Notes under the pieces: generated by a model | Told to the model about the DNA's origin: nothing | Seen by the model: only the letters and a program-made list of their open reading frames with translations | The model's database searches: none | Made by a program: the position numbers and the translations under genes | Assembly: GCA_964495555.1 (NCBI GenBank) | Contig: CAZBWA010000030.1 | Span: forward strand, 1-18,557 | DNA length: 18,557 nucleotides | Reading direction: 5' to 3' | Source of the DNA: VGCC01 sp964495555 | GTDB lineage: Bacteria > Actinomycetota > Actinomycetes > S36-B12 | Shown here: positions 1 to 7,128 of the stretch, one piece after another | Layout: each line of letters opens with the position of its first letter | Position numbering within the stretch: position 1 is the first letter of the stretch

Positions 1-1
1 G

Positions 2-94
2 GTGGGCACAGCGCGAGTCAACGTCGTCACCACATCCCCCGGTGGCGAGCGAAGTTCCGACGGAGTACTGACCATCATCGTTATGAAGGGCTGA
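2..94 (+). CDS. C-terminal end of an unidentified protein (possible SAF-domain protein), 5' end outside window
   Basis: An open frame enters from the left edge and stops with TGA at 92-94, two bases before the mscL start. The last 30 residues include ARVNVVTTSPGG and VLTIIVMKG, which read as an ordinary protein tail (beta-rich, hydrophobic near the end). The spacing to mscL implies one transcript. In several actinobacteria a SAF-domain (CpaB-like) protein precedes mscL, so this is a reasonable guess at identity, but the visible fragment is too short to show it. It could be another family. Confidence 0.5.
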   Translation: MGTARVNVVTTSPGGERSSDGVLTIIVMKG

Positions 95-96
95 TC

Positions 97-474
97 ATGA
101 TCCAGGGATTCAAAGCGTTCGTCTTCCGAGGCAATGTCATCGACCTCGCTGTCGCGTTCGTCGTCGGCGCCGCTTTCGCCACCCTGTTCGGGGCTTTCTC
201 CGAGGCGCTGATCAATCCACTCGTGGGCATCGTGCTCGGCGGTGGCCTCGAAGCCGGGACCATCACGATCAACGATCAGGTGATCGACTTCACCACCATG
301 ATCAACGCCATTCTCACCTTCATCATCACCCTGACGGTGATCTACCTGGTGATCGTGGCCCCGATGAACAAGGTGCGCGGGATGACCGGCAAGGGCGAGA
401 TCGATCCGCGGCCGGCCGATGTGGTCCTGCTCACGGAGATCCGCGATCTGCTCAAGGAGAACCAGCAGAAGTGA
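97..474 (+). CDS. mscL: Large-conductance mechanosensitive channel MscL
   Basis: This 125-residue protein matches MscL in length and layout. It begins with the amphipathic N-terminal helix and TM1 of the family (MIQGFKAFVFRGNVIDLAVA, residues 1-20, continuing VVGAAFATLF). A periplasmic loop follows at about residues 48-68, then TM2 (about 69-92, rich in Ile/Thr/Val) and a charged cytoplasmic helix ending LLTEIRDLLKENQQK. The homopentamer opens under membrane tension to release solutes during hypo-osmotic shock. The ATG at 97 is preceded by GAAGGG with suitable spacing. The upstream gene ends 2 nt before it, and the downstream gene starts inside its stop codon (GTGA), so the three genes are probably co-transcribed. 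Identification is firm. Confidence 0.96.
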   Translation: MIQGFKAFVFRGNVIDLAVAFVVGAAFATLFGAFSEALINPLVGIVLGGGLEAGTITINDQVIDFTTMINAILTFIITLTVIYLVIVAPMNKVRGMTGKGEIDPRPADVVLLTEIRDLLKENQQK

Positions 475-1760
475 CGAACGCCAGACGGGGGGTCATCACG
501 AGCGTCGGAGCTCTCGCACTCACGTTCACACTGACACCGCTCGCGCAGGCGGCGCCCCCATCCCTCGCGCCGCCACCCACGCCCGCTGAACTCGTGTCAG
601 CGACCAACGCGATGCTGCAGCCCGGTGACGTCACCGGTGTGCTGACCACGGGAAGCCCCTCAGTCACTCTGGGGAACACACTGAGGACTGGGTTCAACTC
701 TCCTCCGGGGGGTCAGGACCCACTACCGGTCTGCGCCTACGGCGCTCAGTACTCCACGGTTGCTATCCCTGCCACTGTGGCAGTTGGTTTCACTTCAGCA
801 TTCGGGACCGTGAATCAGGACGTCTACGAGTACCGGAGTGCTGCCGCTGCACGGCGTGCGTGGACATCTCTGTCGGAGGACACGCGCACCAATTGCTCAG
901 GAACCTTCACCCGCGGGGACACCTCCACGACCCTGTCGACAAAGAAGGTCGCGGGACTTCCGGGTGGACCAGCAGGACTCGCGGTGCTGTCGAACGGGAA
1001 GAACGTGCAGTACTCCGTGCTGCATCTCGCGGGTGACTCCATCCAGATGGTCACCTACGCGATCGACGACGGACCGGTAGACGCAGGTGTGACAGCTGCC
1101 ACCAACACACTCGCAGCGAATCTTGCTGCGCGGTGGGTCGCTCGTGCCGCACTCCCGGTGACCCAGGCTCCGCAACTCACCGAGGCCGAGTCGGCGATGC
1201 TGTCCGCGGCCGATATCCCGGCAGACCTGCCGGTGACCGCGCCCGCGCGAGGAGGGTGGTCCGGGTTCTCCTCGTACCTCCCCGGGACCGCACCCATCAT
1301 CTGCAATGCGCGCTACGAGATCCCTAAAGCCGCAGCCGCGTTCACCGTGTCCTTCGGTGGGAACGGCGGACCGCTGTCCCTCCCGGGTTCGCTCTACCAA
1401 CAGGTCTACTCGTATCCCACGCAAGCGGCGGCCCAGCAGGCCTGGACGGCACTGCGCGCGGGTGTCCGCACCTGCAATCAGAAGTCCCCTCCGCCCCTCT
1501 CGGCGACGGCGTCGGTCACTCGACAGGCGAGTGGAACCTCGGCCTTGACCGTCGGCGGCGTCCCTGGAGTGTGGTCTCGAAGCCTCGACTCGAATCCCCC
1601 GGACTGGTCCATGAAGAGCTACACCATCCACCTGCTCGTGGGTGACACGATCCAAATGCTCACCTACTCGACGGGCAACTCCCGCGGGGGCAATGTTCCC
1701 CTCGATCAGGCTGCGGTGAACTCCCTCGCCAAGGATCTCGCCGAACGCTGGGCCCGCTGA
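471..1760 (+). CDS. Secreted protein with two tandem PknH-C-like sensor domains
   Basis: The protein has 429 residues and a Sec signal peptide at about residues 1-28 (VITSVGALALTFTLTPLAQA, then AAPP). The mature part is two related halves of roughly 180-190 residues. Each starts with an (A/S)AML..(G/A)D(V/I) element. Each has an early Cys (VCAYG; IICNA) and a later Cys (TNCSG; RTCNQ) positioned for a disulfide. Each contains a VYxY...AAAxxAWTxL helix, a (G)DxIQM(V/L)TY strand and a final LAxxLAxRW helix. This pattern fits the extracellular sensor domain found at the C-terminus of mycobacterial PknH and in lipoproteins such as LppH. No kinase or transmembrane anchor is present after the signal peptide, so the protein is probably exported free or held by partners. 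The GTG start overlaps the mscL stop by 4 nt, indicating translational coupling. Its ligand is unknown. Confidence 0.75.
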   Translation: MTNARRGVITSVGALALTFTLTPLAQAAPPSLAPPPTPAELVSATNAMLQPGDVTGVLTTGSPSVTLGNTLRTGFNSPPGGQDPLPVCAYGAQYSTVAIPATVAVGFTSAFGTVNQDVYEYRSAAAARRAWTSLSEDTRTNCSGTFTRGDTSTTLSTKKVAGLPGGPAGLAVLSNGKNVQYSVLHLAGDSIQMVTYAIDDGPVDAGVTAATNTLAANLAARWVARAALPVTQAPQLTEAESAMLSAADIPADLPVTAPARGGWSGFSSYLPGTAPIICNARYEIPKAAAAFTVSFGGNGGPLSLPGSLYQQVYSYPTQAAAQQAWTALRAGVRTCNQKSPPPLSATASVTRQASGTSALTVGGVPGVWSRSLDSNPPDWSMKSYTIHLLVGDTIQMLTYSTGNSRGGNVPLDQAAVNSLAKDLAERWAR

Positions 1761-1802
1761 TCCGCGGATGCGGCAAGCGCCCCGGGTGGGGATGATGGTC
1801 TC

Positions 1803-3326
1803 GTGAGCGCGCCCAACACCTCGTCCGCACCCCTCCTGGTCACGGGTGCCAGCGGCTACGTGGGTGGGCGGCTCGTCCGCGAATTGGTCGCCGCAGGGAA
1901 GAACGTGCGCGTGCTCGTCCGCAACCCCGCGAAGCTCGAGCACAACGCCTGGTACCCCAAGGTCGAGATCACCGTTGGCGACGCCGAGGACCCCGAAGCA
2001 TTGGATCGAGCCCTGCAGGGTGTGACCACCGCTTATTACCTACTCCACTCGCTCCAGTACGGCGCAGATCTCGAGACTGTCGAGTACGAGATGGCCTCGG
2101 GATTCGCGGCGGCGGCCAAGCGCGCGGGTGTCCAGCGCATCATCTATCTCGGCGGCCTCGTTCCCGATCTTCCGGTCCACGAGATGTCGCCTCACATGCG
2201 TTCGCGTATGCGTGTCGGCGAGGCCTTGCGAACCTCGGGAGCATCGGTCATCGAACTGCGCGCCAGCGTGATCATCGGATCGGGATCGGCGTCGTTCGAG
2301 ATGCTGCGCTATCTCACCGAGCGCCTTCCCGCAATGATCACCCCGCGTTGGGTGCGCTCACGCACGCAACCGATCGCGGTACGCGATGTTCTGCGCTACC
2401 TCGTGAACTCCGCGGACATCCCTCTCGAAGTCAATCGCTCGTTCGACATCGGTGGTCCCGAAGTGCTGACGTACGAGGAGATGATGCATCGCTACGCCGC
2501 TGTCGCCGGACTACCCAAGCGCATCATCGTGCCGATCAACGTCCTGACTCCGGAACTGTCCAGCCACTGGGTGAACCTCGTGACCCCGGTCCCCCGCTCC
2601 ATCGCCCGGCCTCTCGTGCGCTCGCTCCGGCATCCGGCGGTGTGCACCGAGCATGACATCGCGCAGTGGATCCCTGATCCCCCCGGTGGCCTGATCCCCT
2701 TCGACGAGGCCGTGCGTCTCGCCCTGACGCGGATCAAGGAAGCCAACGTCAGCACGCGGTGGTCGGATGCTTCGACTCCCGGCGCTCCCAGCGATCCACT
2801 CCCCAGTGATCCGCAGTGGACCGGTGGCACGCTCTATACGGACATCCGCGAGGTGACGACCACCGCGAAGCCGGACAAGCTTTTCGCGGCCGTCGAACGC
2901 ATCGGCGGCGAGACGGGTTGGTATTCGGCCAGCCTGCTGTGGCGGATCCGTGGACTCGTTGACCGGCTCGCAGGTGGAGTCGGCCTGCGCCGGGGACGCC
3001 GCGATCCCGAGCATCTGAGCGTGGGCGATGCCGTCGACTTCTGGCGTGTCGAGGAAGTCGTCCCCGGACACCTGGTCCGCCTGCGAGCAGAGATGAAGAT
3101 GCCCGGACGTGCATGGCTCGAATTCCGCGTCGATGACACGTCGGGGAAGACCACCCTCACCCAACGTGCGGTGTTCTGGCCACACGGCTTACTGGGCCAC
3201 GCCTACTGGTGGTCGATCGCCCCCTTCCACGCCTTCGTGTTCCCGCCGATGGCGCGTCATCTGGTCGAACATGCTGAGGAGACCACAGCGCCGGGGTCCC
3301 AAACCCCTGCTCCCCGCTCAGCCTGA
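1803..3326 (+). CDS. Atypical SDR NAD(P)-binding protein with C-terminal DUF2867 domain (YbjT-like)
   Basis: The 507-residue protein starts with a Rossmann fold. The nucleotide-binding loop TGASGYVGGR lies at residues 14-23, followed by the conserved VRVLVRNP strand. This is the layout of atypical short-chain dehydrogenases (NmrA/YbjT type). The classic YxxxK catalytic pair is not evident, so it may bind dinucleotide without acting as a standard dehydrogenase. After a Ser/Pro-rich linker near residues 320-340, the C-terminal part (DIREVTTTAKPDKLFAAVERIGG, split by eye, through WWSIAPFHAFVFP) matches DUF2867. The same two-part architecture occurs in E. coli YbjT. Start: GTG at 1803. There is no good Shine-Dalgarno sequence, but GATGAT lies 6 nt upstream, so the mRNA may be leaderless. 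Substrate is unknown. Confidence 0.85.
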   Translation: MSAPNTSSAPLLVTGASGYVGGRLVRELVAAGKNVRVLVRNPAKLEHNAWYPKVEITVGDAEDPEALDRALQGVTTAYYLLHSLQYGADLETVEYEMASGFAAAAKRAGVQRIIYLGGLVPDLPVHEMSPHMRSRMRVGEALRTSGASVIELRASVIIGSGSASFEMLRYLTERLPAMITPRWVRSRTQPIAVRDVLRYLVNSADIPLEVNRSFDIGGPEVLTYEEMMHRYAAVAGLPKRIIVPINVLTPELSSHWVNLVTPVPRSIARPLVRSLRHPAVCTEHDIAQWIPDPPGGLIPFDEAVRLALTRIKEANVSTRWSDASTPGAPSDPLPSDPQWTGGTLYTDIREVTTTAKPDKLFAAVERIGGETGWYSASLLWRIRGLVDRLAGGVGLRRGRRDPEHLSVGDAVDFWRVEEVVPGHLVRLRAEMKMPGRAWLEFRVDDTSGKTTLTQRAVFWPHGLLGHAYWWSIAPFHAFVFPPMARHLVEHAEETTAPGSQTPAPRSA

Positions 3327-3393
3327 CGCCCCCTCACCGCGAGTCCAATGGCGCATTGATTCGCACAGCCGCCGCACTCGCATCGACCATCAA

Positions 3394-4086
3394 TCAGGCC
3401 GTTGACTCCTCGACAGCCTGTGGTCGCGGAGCGAGCCACCAGAGGAATGCGGCCCATACGAGTAGCAGCCAGCCGCACGCTATGAACCAGGACCCGATCA
3501 CGTCTGTCACCCAGTGCTTGCCGACGATGAGGCGACTTGGCGCCTGCAGCAGACCGATGACGAGCAGGACGGTCGACACCGCATTCGCCCACGGCGGCCG
3601 GAGCAGATACCAGGCGATGATCGCCATGGCAGCCCAGATGGTGAACCCCGCGAACGCATGGCCGGAGGGGAACGACAGATGCTGCTGAAGGTCCGTGTTC
3701 TCGATGAACGGCGGCCGCTCCCGCGCGATCGAGAACTTCAAGATATTGGAGATGACAAGACCCAGCTGGGAAGAGGCGAGCAGGAAGATCGCCCAGCGCC
3801 ACTGACGACACAGCAGAAGGACGACCGCGACGAGGGGGGCGATGACGATGTTGCGTGGGCCATCCGCGAACCATGAGAGGAACTCCGCTAGTGCCAGGGG
3901 CCACCCCTCGTTTTGCCCGAGATCCCAGAACCAGGTATTCGCCTGCAGATCACGCGCATTCGCCGCCGTGAGGTCCCACGCGATGAAGGCGGCGACGCCG
4001 AGACCGAGGACGAACAGTGCGGAACCCACGAGGGCGATGCGACCCGCGGTGGACCTCGCGGGCAGAGAGTGCTTCGGCTGGGGCAC
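3394..4086 (-). CDS. PAP2-family membrane phosphatase
   Basis: The 230-residue integral membrane protein has about six hydrophobic segments. It contains all three phosphatidic-acid-phosphatase (PAP2) motifs: KxxxxxxRP (K117 to R124-P125), PSGH (140-143) and SRxxxxxHxxxD (S184, R185, H191, D195). The two His and the Arg/Lys residues form the catalytic site that removes phosphate from lipid phosphates such as phosphatidate or undecaprenyl pyrophosphate. Which substrate is used cannot be read from the sequence. It converges with the SDR gene (67 bp gap, in which I see no strong terminator) and is divergent from the tRNA-Arg gene. The only plausible start is GTG at 4086. It lacks a Shine-Dalgarno sequence and sits 5 nt after a TACCCT -10-like box, which suggests leaderless translation. 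Confidence 0.93.
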   Translation of the reverse strand: MPQPKHSLPARSTAGRIALVGSALFVLGLGVAAFIAWDLTAANARDLQANTWFWDLGQNEGWPLALAEFLSWFADGPRNIVIAPLVAVVLLLCRQWRWAIFLLASSQLGLVISNILKFSIARERPPFIENTDLQQHLSFPSGHAFAGFTIWAAMAIIAWYLLRPPWANAVSTVLLVIGLLQAPSRLIVGKHWVTDVIGSWFIACGWLLLVWAAFLWWLAPRPQAVEESTA

Positions 4087-4091
4087 GATGA

Positions 4092-4097
4092 AGGGTA
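4092..4097 (-). promoter_or_regulatory. Possible -10 box for a leaderless PAP2 mRNA
   Basis: On the minus strand TACCCT fits the actinobacterial TAnnnT -10 pattern and ends 5 nt before the GTG start of the PAP2 gene. No Shine-Dalgarno sequence is present between them. No clear -35 box was found. Confidence 0.3.
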
Positions 4098-4102
4098 ACT
4101 CG

Positions 4103-4108
4103 TAGACT
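4103..4108 (+). promoter_or_regulatory. Probable -10 box of the tRNA-Arg promoter
   Basis: TAGACT ends 11 nt before the first base of the mature tRNA, placing transcription start near 4115. The same hexamer lies upstream of the secreted Ig-like gene at 14859. No good -35 box was recognised. Confidence 0.45.
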
Positions 4109-4119
4109 CGGATTTCCGC

Positions 4120-4192
4120 GGCCCCGTAGCTCAGGGGATAGAGCAGAGGTTTCCTAAACCTTGTGTCGGCAGTTCGATTCTGCCCGGGGCCA
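4120..4192 (+). tRNA. tRNA-Arg (anticodon CCT)
   Basis: A complete cloverleaf of 73 nt can be folded by hand. The acceptor stem is GGCCCCG (4120-4126) with CGGGGCC (4185-4191), and the discriminator is A at 4192. The D stem is GCTC/GAGC (4129-4132, 4141-4144). The anticodon stem is GAGGT/ACCTT with loop TTCCTAA, putting anticodon CCT at 4153-4155 (reads AGG). The T stem is GGCAG/CTGCC with loop TTCGATT. The 3' CCA is not encoded and must be added after transcription. All stems pair without mismatch apart from one G-T at the base of the anticodon stem. The gene borders the run of small membrane-protein genes on the opposite strand. Confidence 0.97.
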
Positions 4193-4264
4193 CAGCCGGG
4201 AGTTGGTGCTCTGCAAAATGCCTGCCAGTCCAGAAACCACGAACGCTCGGATGGAATTGAGCAC

Positions 4265-4283
4265 AGTCACTTCTGAGTCACTT
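4265..4283. repeat. Short direct repeat AGTCACTT, 11-nt period
   Basis: AGTCACTT occurs at 4265-4272 and again at 4276-4283, separated by CTG. The 11-nt spacing is about one helical turn. It lies in the 114-bp gap (4193-4306) between the tRNA and the 3' end of the first small membrane-protein gene. I see no gene or clear terminator in that gap. Confidence 0.4.
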
Positions 4284-4306
4284 TCGAAGTCTCGACAGCC
4301 CCAGCA

Positions 4307-4678
4307 CTAGCACCCGTCCAACCCGCAGACTCCCGTGCCCAACAGCGTCAGATACACCTGCGCCGCCGCGATGACGGCCGTGACAATGGCGCCGATCACT
4401 ACTGCGGCCGTCGCCGCGCCGGAGCTTTGTGTCGTGATCAACCTCGAAGCTGCGCGTGCCCTGGTGCCCGTTATGACGGCGGTGACAGGCAGCGCCAAGG
4501 CGATCACTCCGAGGGCCACAAGAACAGCAACCGCAAGGGCCTTTGAGGCTATGGAGTACTCGGGGCCGTAGATGGCTCTGGCCAGGATCAACAGGGCGAA
4601 GAACTCGATCGCGACTACCACCGGGGAAACGATCACACTCACCAGTGCCACCGACAGGGCAGCTCCAGGGCGCGTCAC
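4307..4678 (-). CDS. Small multi-pass membrane protein, paralogue A of a three-member local family
   Basis: I do not recognise the family. The 123-residue protein is almost entirely hydrophobic, with three long segments at about residues 6-36, 45-68 and 87-112. A short basic cytoplasmic-looking stretch (GTRARAASR) separates the second and third. Residues line up along the whole length with the proteins at 4773-5123 and 7135-7506. Shared elements are an N-terminal (R/T)P, ALVSxIxxP, IEF, a Lys before the second segment, ALxLPV, (K/R)ARA, and VVIGxIV...AAQVY. It ends GVCGLDGC, and paralogue C has a near-identical Cys-x-Leu-x-Gly-Cys tail. The GTG start at 4678 gives the same N-terminus as the paralogues. 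No strong ribosome-binding site is visible. Confidence 0.7.
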   Translation of the reverse strand: MTRPGAALSVALVSVIVSPVVVAIEFFALLILARAIYGPEYSIASKALAVAVLVALGVIALALPVTAVITGTRARAASRLITTQSSGAATAAVVIGAIVTAVIAAAQVYLTLLGTGVCGLDGC

Positions 4679-4704
4679 ATCGGACTCGGGCGGGCGGGGA
4701 TTAC

Positions 4705-4740
4705 CGTCGAACAGTTTCTACTGAAGTAGGAAATCCGACG
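4705..4740 (-). terminator. Imperfect long hairpin between paralogue genes B and A (terminator or attenuator)
   Basis: The inner arms TTTCTACT (4715-4722) and AGTAGGAAA (4725-4733) pair with one bulged G around a 2-nt loop. Outer arms CGTCG (4705-4709) and CGACG (4736-4740) also pair. It lies 32 nt past the stop of gene B and 26 nt before the start of gene A in the direction of transcription. There is no U-run on the exit side. Confidence 0.4.
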
Positions 4741-4772
4741 AACTCCCTGGGCAAGCACCCGTCAAGGCCGCG

Positions 4773-5123
4773 TTACCCGAAGGCCGAGATGAGCGTGTAC
4801 ACCTGGGCAGCCAGCACTCCAACGAGGACGATGACGCCGATGACGACTGCCACCATGGCCAGACCTGAGCCACCCGCGCCCGTGGATGTCGCTGCTGCGC
4901 GGGCTTTCCGACCTGAGCTGATGGCCAGCACGGGAAGTGCCAACGCGATGAGAGCAATCAGGGCCACGAACACGAACGACAGGACTTTGGCCCAGACGGG
5001 ATTGGCGTCCTCGTTGGCGACCATCGCGGCACCGAACCAGGCGGTGAACTCGATGAAGACGAGGATCGGACACAGGATCAGGCTCACCAAAGCCAGCACG
5101 AAGGCTGTGCCAGGCCGCTTCAT
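4773..5123 (-). CDS. Small multi-pass membrane protein, paralogue B of a three-member local family
   Basis: The family is unrecognised. The protein is 116 residues from the start I prefer. The open frame extends to 5231, but ATG at 5123 gives the N-terminus MKRPGTAFVLALVSLIL, which aligns with both paralogues, and GAGG lies 7 nt upstream. It has hydrophobic segments at about residues 7-36, 45-68 and 83-112. A basic stretch, GRKARAAATS, precedes a flexible Gly/Ser patch (GAGGSGLA). Unlike paralogues A and C it ends at AQVYTLISAFG and lacks the Cys-rich tail. It sits between paralogue A and the DUF4436 gene on the same strand, bounded by hairpins on both sides, so the genes may be transcribed separately. 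Confidence 0.72.
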   Translation of the reverse strand: MKRPGTAFVLALVSLILCPILVFIEFTAWFGAAMVANEDANPVWAKVLSFVFVALIALIALALPVLAISSGRKARAAATSTGAGGSGLAMVAVVIGVIVLVGVLAAQVYTLISAFG

Positions 5124-5277
5124 GGCGTACGCCTCGGGGTTGCGTTCACGACACCACCGTAGCGGCTTCTCGGGACTTTCCCAAGGGGTGCGCGGAAGTT
5201 CCGGGGCATCGCGTGTTCCTCCACCGATCACGCGTCTACAGAAGCCATTCGCGCCATGGCCGGGCGAAGCAAACTCC

Positions 5278-5313
5278 GGGGTGGGCTCAGGAGGTGGACG
5301 TGAGCCACGCCCC
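5278..5313 (-). terminator. Strong hairpin downstream of the DUF4436 gene
   Basis: Arms at 5278-5289 and 5301-5313 form about 12 base pairs (GGGG, then TG, then GGCTCA on the left arm) with one bulged base and an 11-nt loop. On the minus strand one pair becomes an A-C mismatch. It lies 80-115 nt past the DUF4436 stop and upstream of paralogue B. No U-run follows, as is common for actinobacterial terminators. The 269-bp gap 5124-5392 shows nothing else I can support. Confidence 0.5.
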
Positions 5314-5392
5314 CTAGCGATCGGACTGACTGCCCCTCATTGAGAGTCCCTGGACCCCTTACCCCTGCCGCAAGAGAAGTGGTTGGCTGATC

Positions 5393-6397
5393 TCATCCCG
5401 AAACGTAGTGCTCTTTGCGAGCCCACATGATCAAAATCCACACGCCACAGCCGAGGGAAATAAGTAGCGCGGGAAAGTAGACGATGTAGTCGAGAAGGAT
5501 CCCGGTCGGGGGCTTCCCGGGCAAGAGCTCTCGAATTTGGACCAAGGCGAATGTCAAGGCGGCGGCCCAGACAAGTGCCTGAAGCGCGGGGGGCCGGTGA
5601 TTCGTGGCAATCAGGACTCCCATGGCCAACACGAGCCCCGCGCTCGCAATCATCAAGATGACCACGATCAACGTGAGGAGTTGGGACGGAAGCGATCGCC
5701 TCACATCGATGAGGATGTTGGCATTGCCGGTGGAGGATTCCCTCACGGCCAGGGTGACATCGTCTTCTAGAACCTGGCTTCCGGCAGACGTGAGAGGGCG
5801 CATGGACACCGCGAAGGTCGCGGCGGATCCACCGTAATCGAAGTAGACAACCGGTAGGTCCGCGTACACGTCGTCCTCTTCAGTGTCCGTCTCCTGACCT
5901 GCTGATTGATACTTGGCCGCGACGGGTACTTGAAAGCGATACTCATCAAAGGGGAAGTAGAACGTGCTGGAGCGGCTACTCGGATAGAGGAACGATAAGT
6001 CCACAGTGACGGGGAATGTTCCCTGGTAGGTGGGAGCAAAAAGTAGATCGTTATCCCCCTCGTCTTCATCGACGGGGACCGCCGAGTCGATCAAGAGGCG
6101 GACGGGGAACTTCGGTTCCCACCCACTCAAATTATTCGTTCCGTACTTATCCCCCTTGAAGGCGGGATGGAACGTCGCGTCCAGCAATTTGTCATCGGTG
6201 TTCACATCTGAGACCCAGACTCTGAGAGCAAGGGCGTCTTTCCCTACTTCATCGAGAATGAGTTGAAACTGCTCGGAGTAGCGATTGGAGAAGCGATCAT
6301 CAGCCTGCTGAGCCAGGATCACGACCACTGCATACGCACCAAGGCATATAAGCGTGAGAGCACCGGCGAGGACGAGCCAACGCTTGGCGCTCTGCAC
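5393..6397 (-). CDS. DUF4436-family membrane protein
   Basis: The 334-residue protein has one N-terminal transmembrane helix (about residues 6-29). An extracytoplasmic domain of about 200 residues follows, with YPSSRSSTFYFPFDEYRF near its centre. Three C-terminal helices follow, with the family-typical ELLPGKPPTGILLDYIVYF between the last two. This layout and those elements match DUF4436, a family common in mycobacteria and other actinobacteria whose function is unknown. The GTG start at 6397 has a good ribosome-binding site (GGAGGA, about 4 nt upstream). Base composition is unusual: three 60-base stretches I counted (from 5401, 5941 and 6121) have 30-31 G/C of 60, against 41 of 60 in a stretch of the response-regulator gene. 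Recent acquisition is possible. Confidence 0.88.
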   Translation of the reverse strand: MQSAKRWLVLAGALTLICLGAYAVVVILAQQADDRFSNRYSEQFQLILDEVGKDALALRVWVSDVNTDDKLLDATFHPAFKGDKYGTNNLSGWEPKFPVRLLIDSAVPVDEDEGDNDLLFAPTYQGTFPVTVDLSFLYPSSRSSTFYFPFDEYRFQVPVAAKYQSAGQETDTEEDDVYADLPVVYFDYGGSAATFAVSMRPLTSAGSQVLEDDVTLAVRESSTGNANILIDVRRSLPSQLLTLIVVILMIASAGLVLAMGVLIATNHRPPALQALVWAAALTFALVQIRELLPGKPPTGILLDYIVYFPALLISLGCGVWILIMWARKEHYVSG

Positions 6398-6532
6398 GTC
6401 TCCTCCAAGGAACAGGCCGCATGTTTACCCCCCGTTAGGCGGAGGGTACAAGGGAAGAACACGCAGAATCCCCAAGAGTTCATCCGCGTCAGCGGTCGTG
6501 GGTCAGGTGTAGCGACTCGGGTTACCCGACCC

Positions 6533-6565
6533 ACCTCTGGGGCGACCAGAGGCCGCCCCAGAGGT
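6533..6565 (-). terminator. 12-bp perfect hairpin downstream of the DUF805 gene
   Basis: ACCTCTGGGGCG (6533-6544) and CGCCCCAGAGGT (6554-6565) are perfect inverted repeats around a 9-nt loop. The structure starts 13 nt past the DUF805 stop and precedes the DUF4436 gene. There is no U-run, but the stem is strong enough to act as an actinobacterial intrinsic terminator. Confidence 0.65.
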
Positions 6566-6578
6566 AGACGTGTCCTGG

Positions 6579-7001
6579 TTACGCGAGGATCCGACTATTC
6601 CAACGCGTGGGGCCCACCTTCGACGGCAAGAGCGCGAAGACGAGCGCGATGATGACACCGACGAACGGGATAAGCACGATCCAGGCCCACCACCCCGTGC
6701 GATCCGTATCGTGAAGGCGGCGTATCCACACTGACAAGCCGGGCAGGAAGAGCGCCAGAGAGGTGATTGCCCCCACTGGACCTATCCCCCCCGTCATCGA
6801 GTTGGAGGAGAAGACAACAGAATCGATCACCGTCGCCACGAGTGCAACGATGATTGCGAAAAGTGACCACCACCAGTATTCCGATCGGGTGGACCGAGCA
6901 TTCCAGACGACGTAGCCCCGGAAGCCCTTCTTGATTGCACTGACGAAACCGGTCTGGGGAGGTTCCGAATACTCCGTTATCTCGACCTCTTCCATGGACA
7001 T
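6579..7001 (-). CDS. DUF805 membrane protein (YhaH/YhaI-like)
   Basis: The 140-residue protein has an acidic N-terminal extension (about residues 1-22, EEVEITEYSEPP). The DUF805 core follows: an aromatic entry (FRGYVVWNARSTRSEYWWW), a first helix (LFAIIVALVATVIDSVVF), a central helix (ITSLALFLPGLSVWI), the signature RRLHDTDRTGWW (about residues 95-106) and a last helix. DUF805 proteins are small inner-membrane proteins of unknown function. The ATG at 7001 has the best ribosome-binding site in the window, AGGAGG spaced 7 nt upstream, suggesting efficient translation. GC is intermediate (33 of 60 in the stretch from 6841). It is flanked by paralogue C upstream and the DUF4436 gene downstream, all on the minus strand. 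Confidence 0.9.
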   Translation of the reverse strand: MSMEEVEITEYSEPPQTGFVSAIKKGFRGYVVWNARSTRSEYWWWSLFAIIVALVATVIDSVVFSSNSMTGGIGPVGAITSLALFLPGLSVWIRRLHDTDRTGWWAWIVLIPFVGVIIALVFALLPSKVGPTRWNSRILA

Positions 7002-7104
7002 CTGATACCTCCTGAGCAGGTGTTTGGACGAACGTATGAGTGACAGTAGTGCGAGTGGTGCGCGACCGGGTGTCGTTTAGTGTCACGAGACCGCTTTGAT
7101 CGCT

Positions 7105-7128
7105 GGCGCCTCGCTCCTTTCCGGCGCC
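7105..7128 (-). terminator. GGCGCC hairpin downstream of paralogue C
   Basis: GGCGCC at 7105-7110 and 7123-7128 can pair with a 12-nt loop, 6 nt past the stop codon of the 7135-7506 gene. The stem is short and each arm is itself a palindrome, so support is moderate. The rest of the 7002-7134 gap is the DUF805 leader. Confidence 0.4.

Noticed and set aside
897..1943. A 348-codon - strand open frame opposite the sensor-domain protein
   Set aside because: It is an antisense shadow crossing two real genes, with an Arg/Gly-rich composition and no motif.
4543..5343. A 266-codon + strand open frame across paralogues A and B
   Set aside because: It is antisense to two conserved paralogous membrane proteins and has low-complexity Arg/Thr/Ala composition.
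7036..7080. A 14-codon + strand ORF (MSDSSASGARPGVV) in the DUF805 leader
   Set aside because: It has no ribosome-binding site and no downstream gene on that strand, and an ORF this short is expected by chance.
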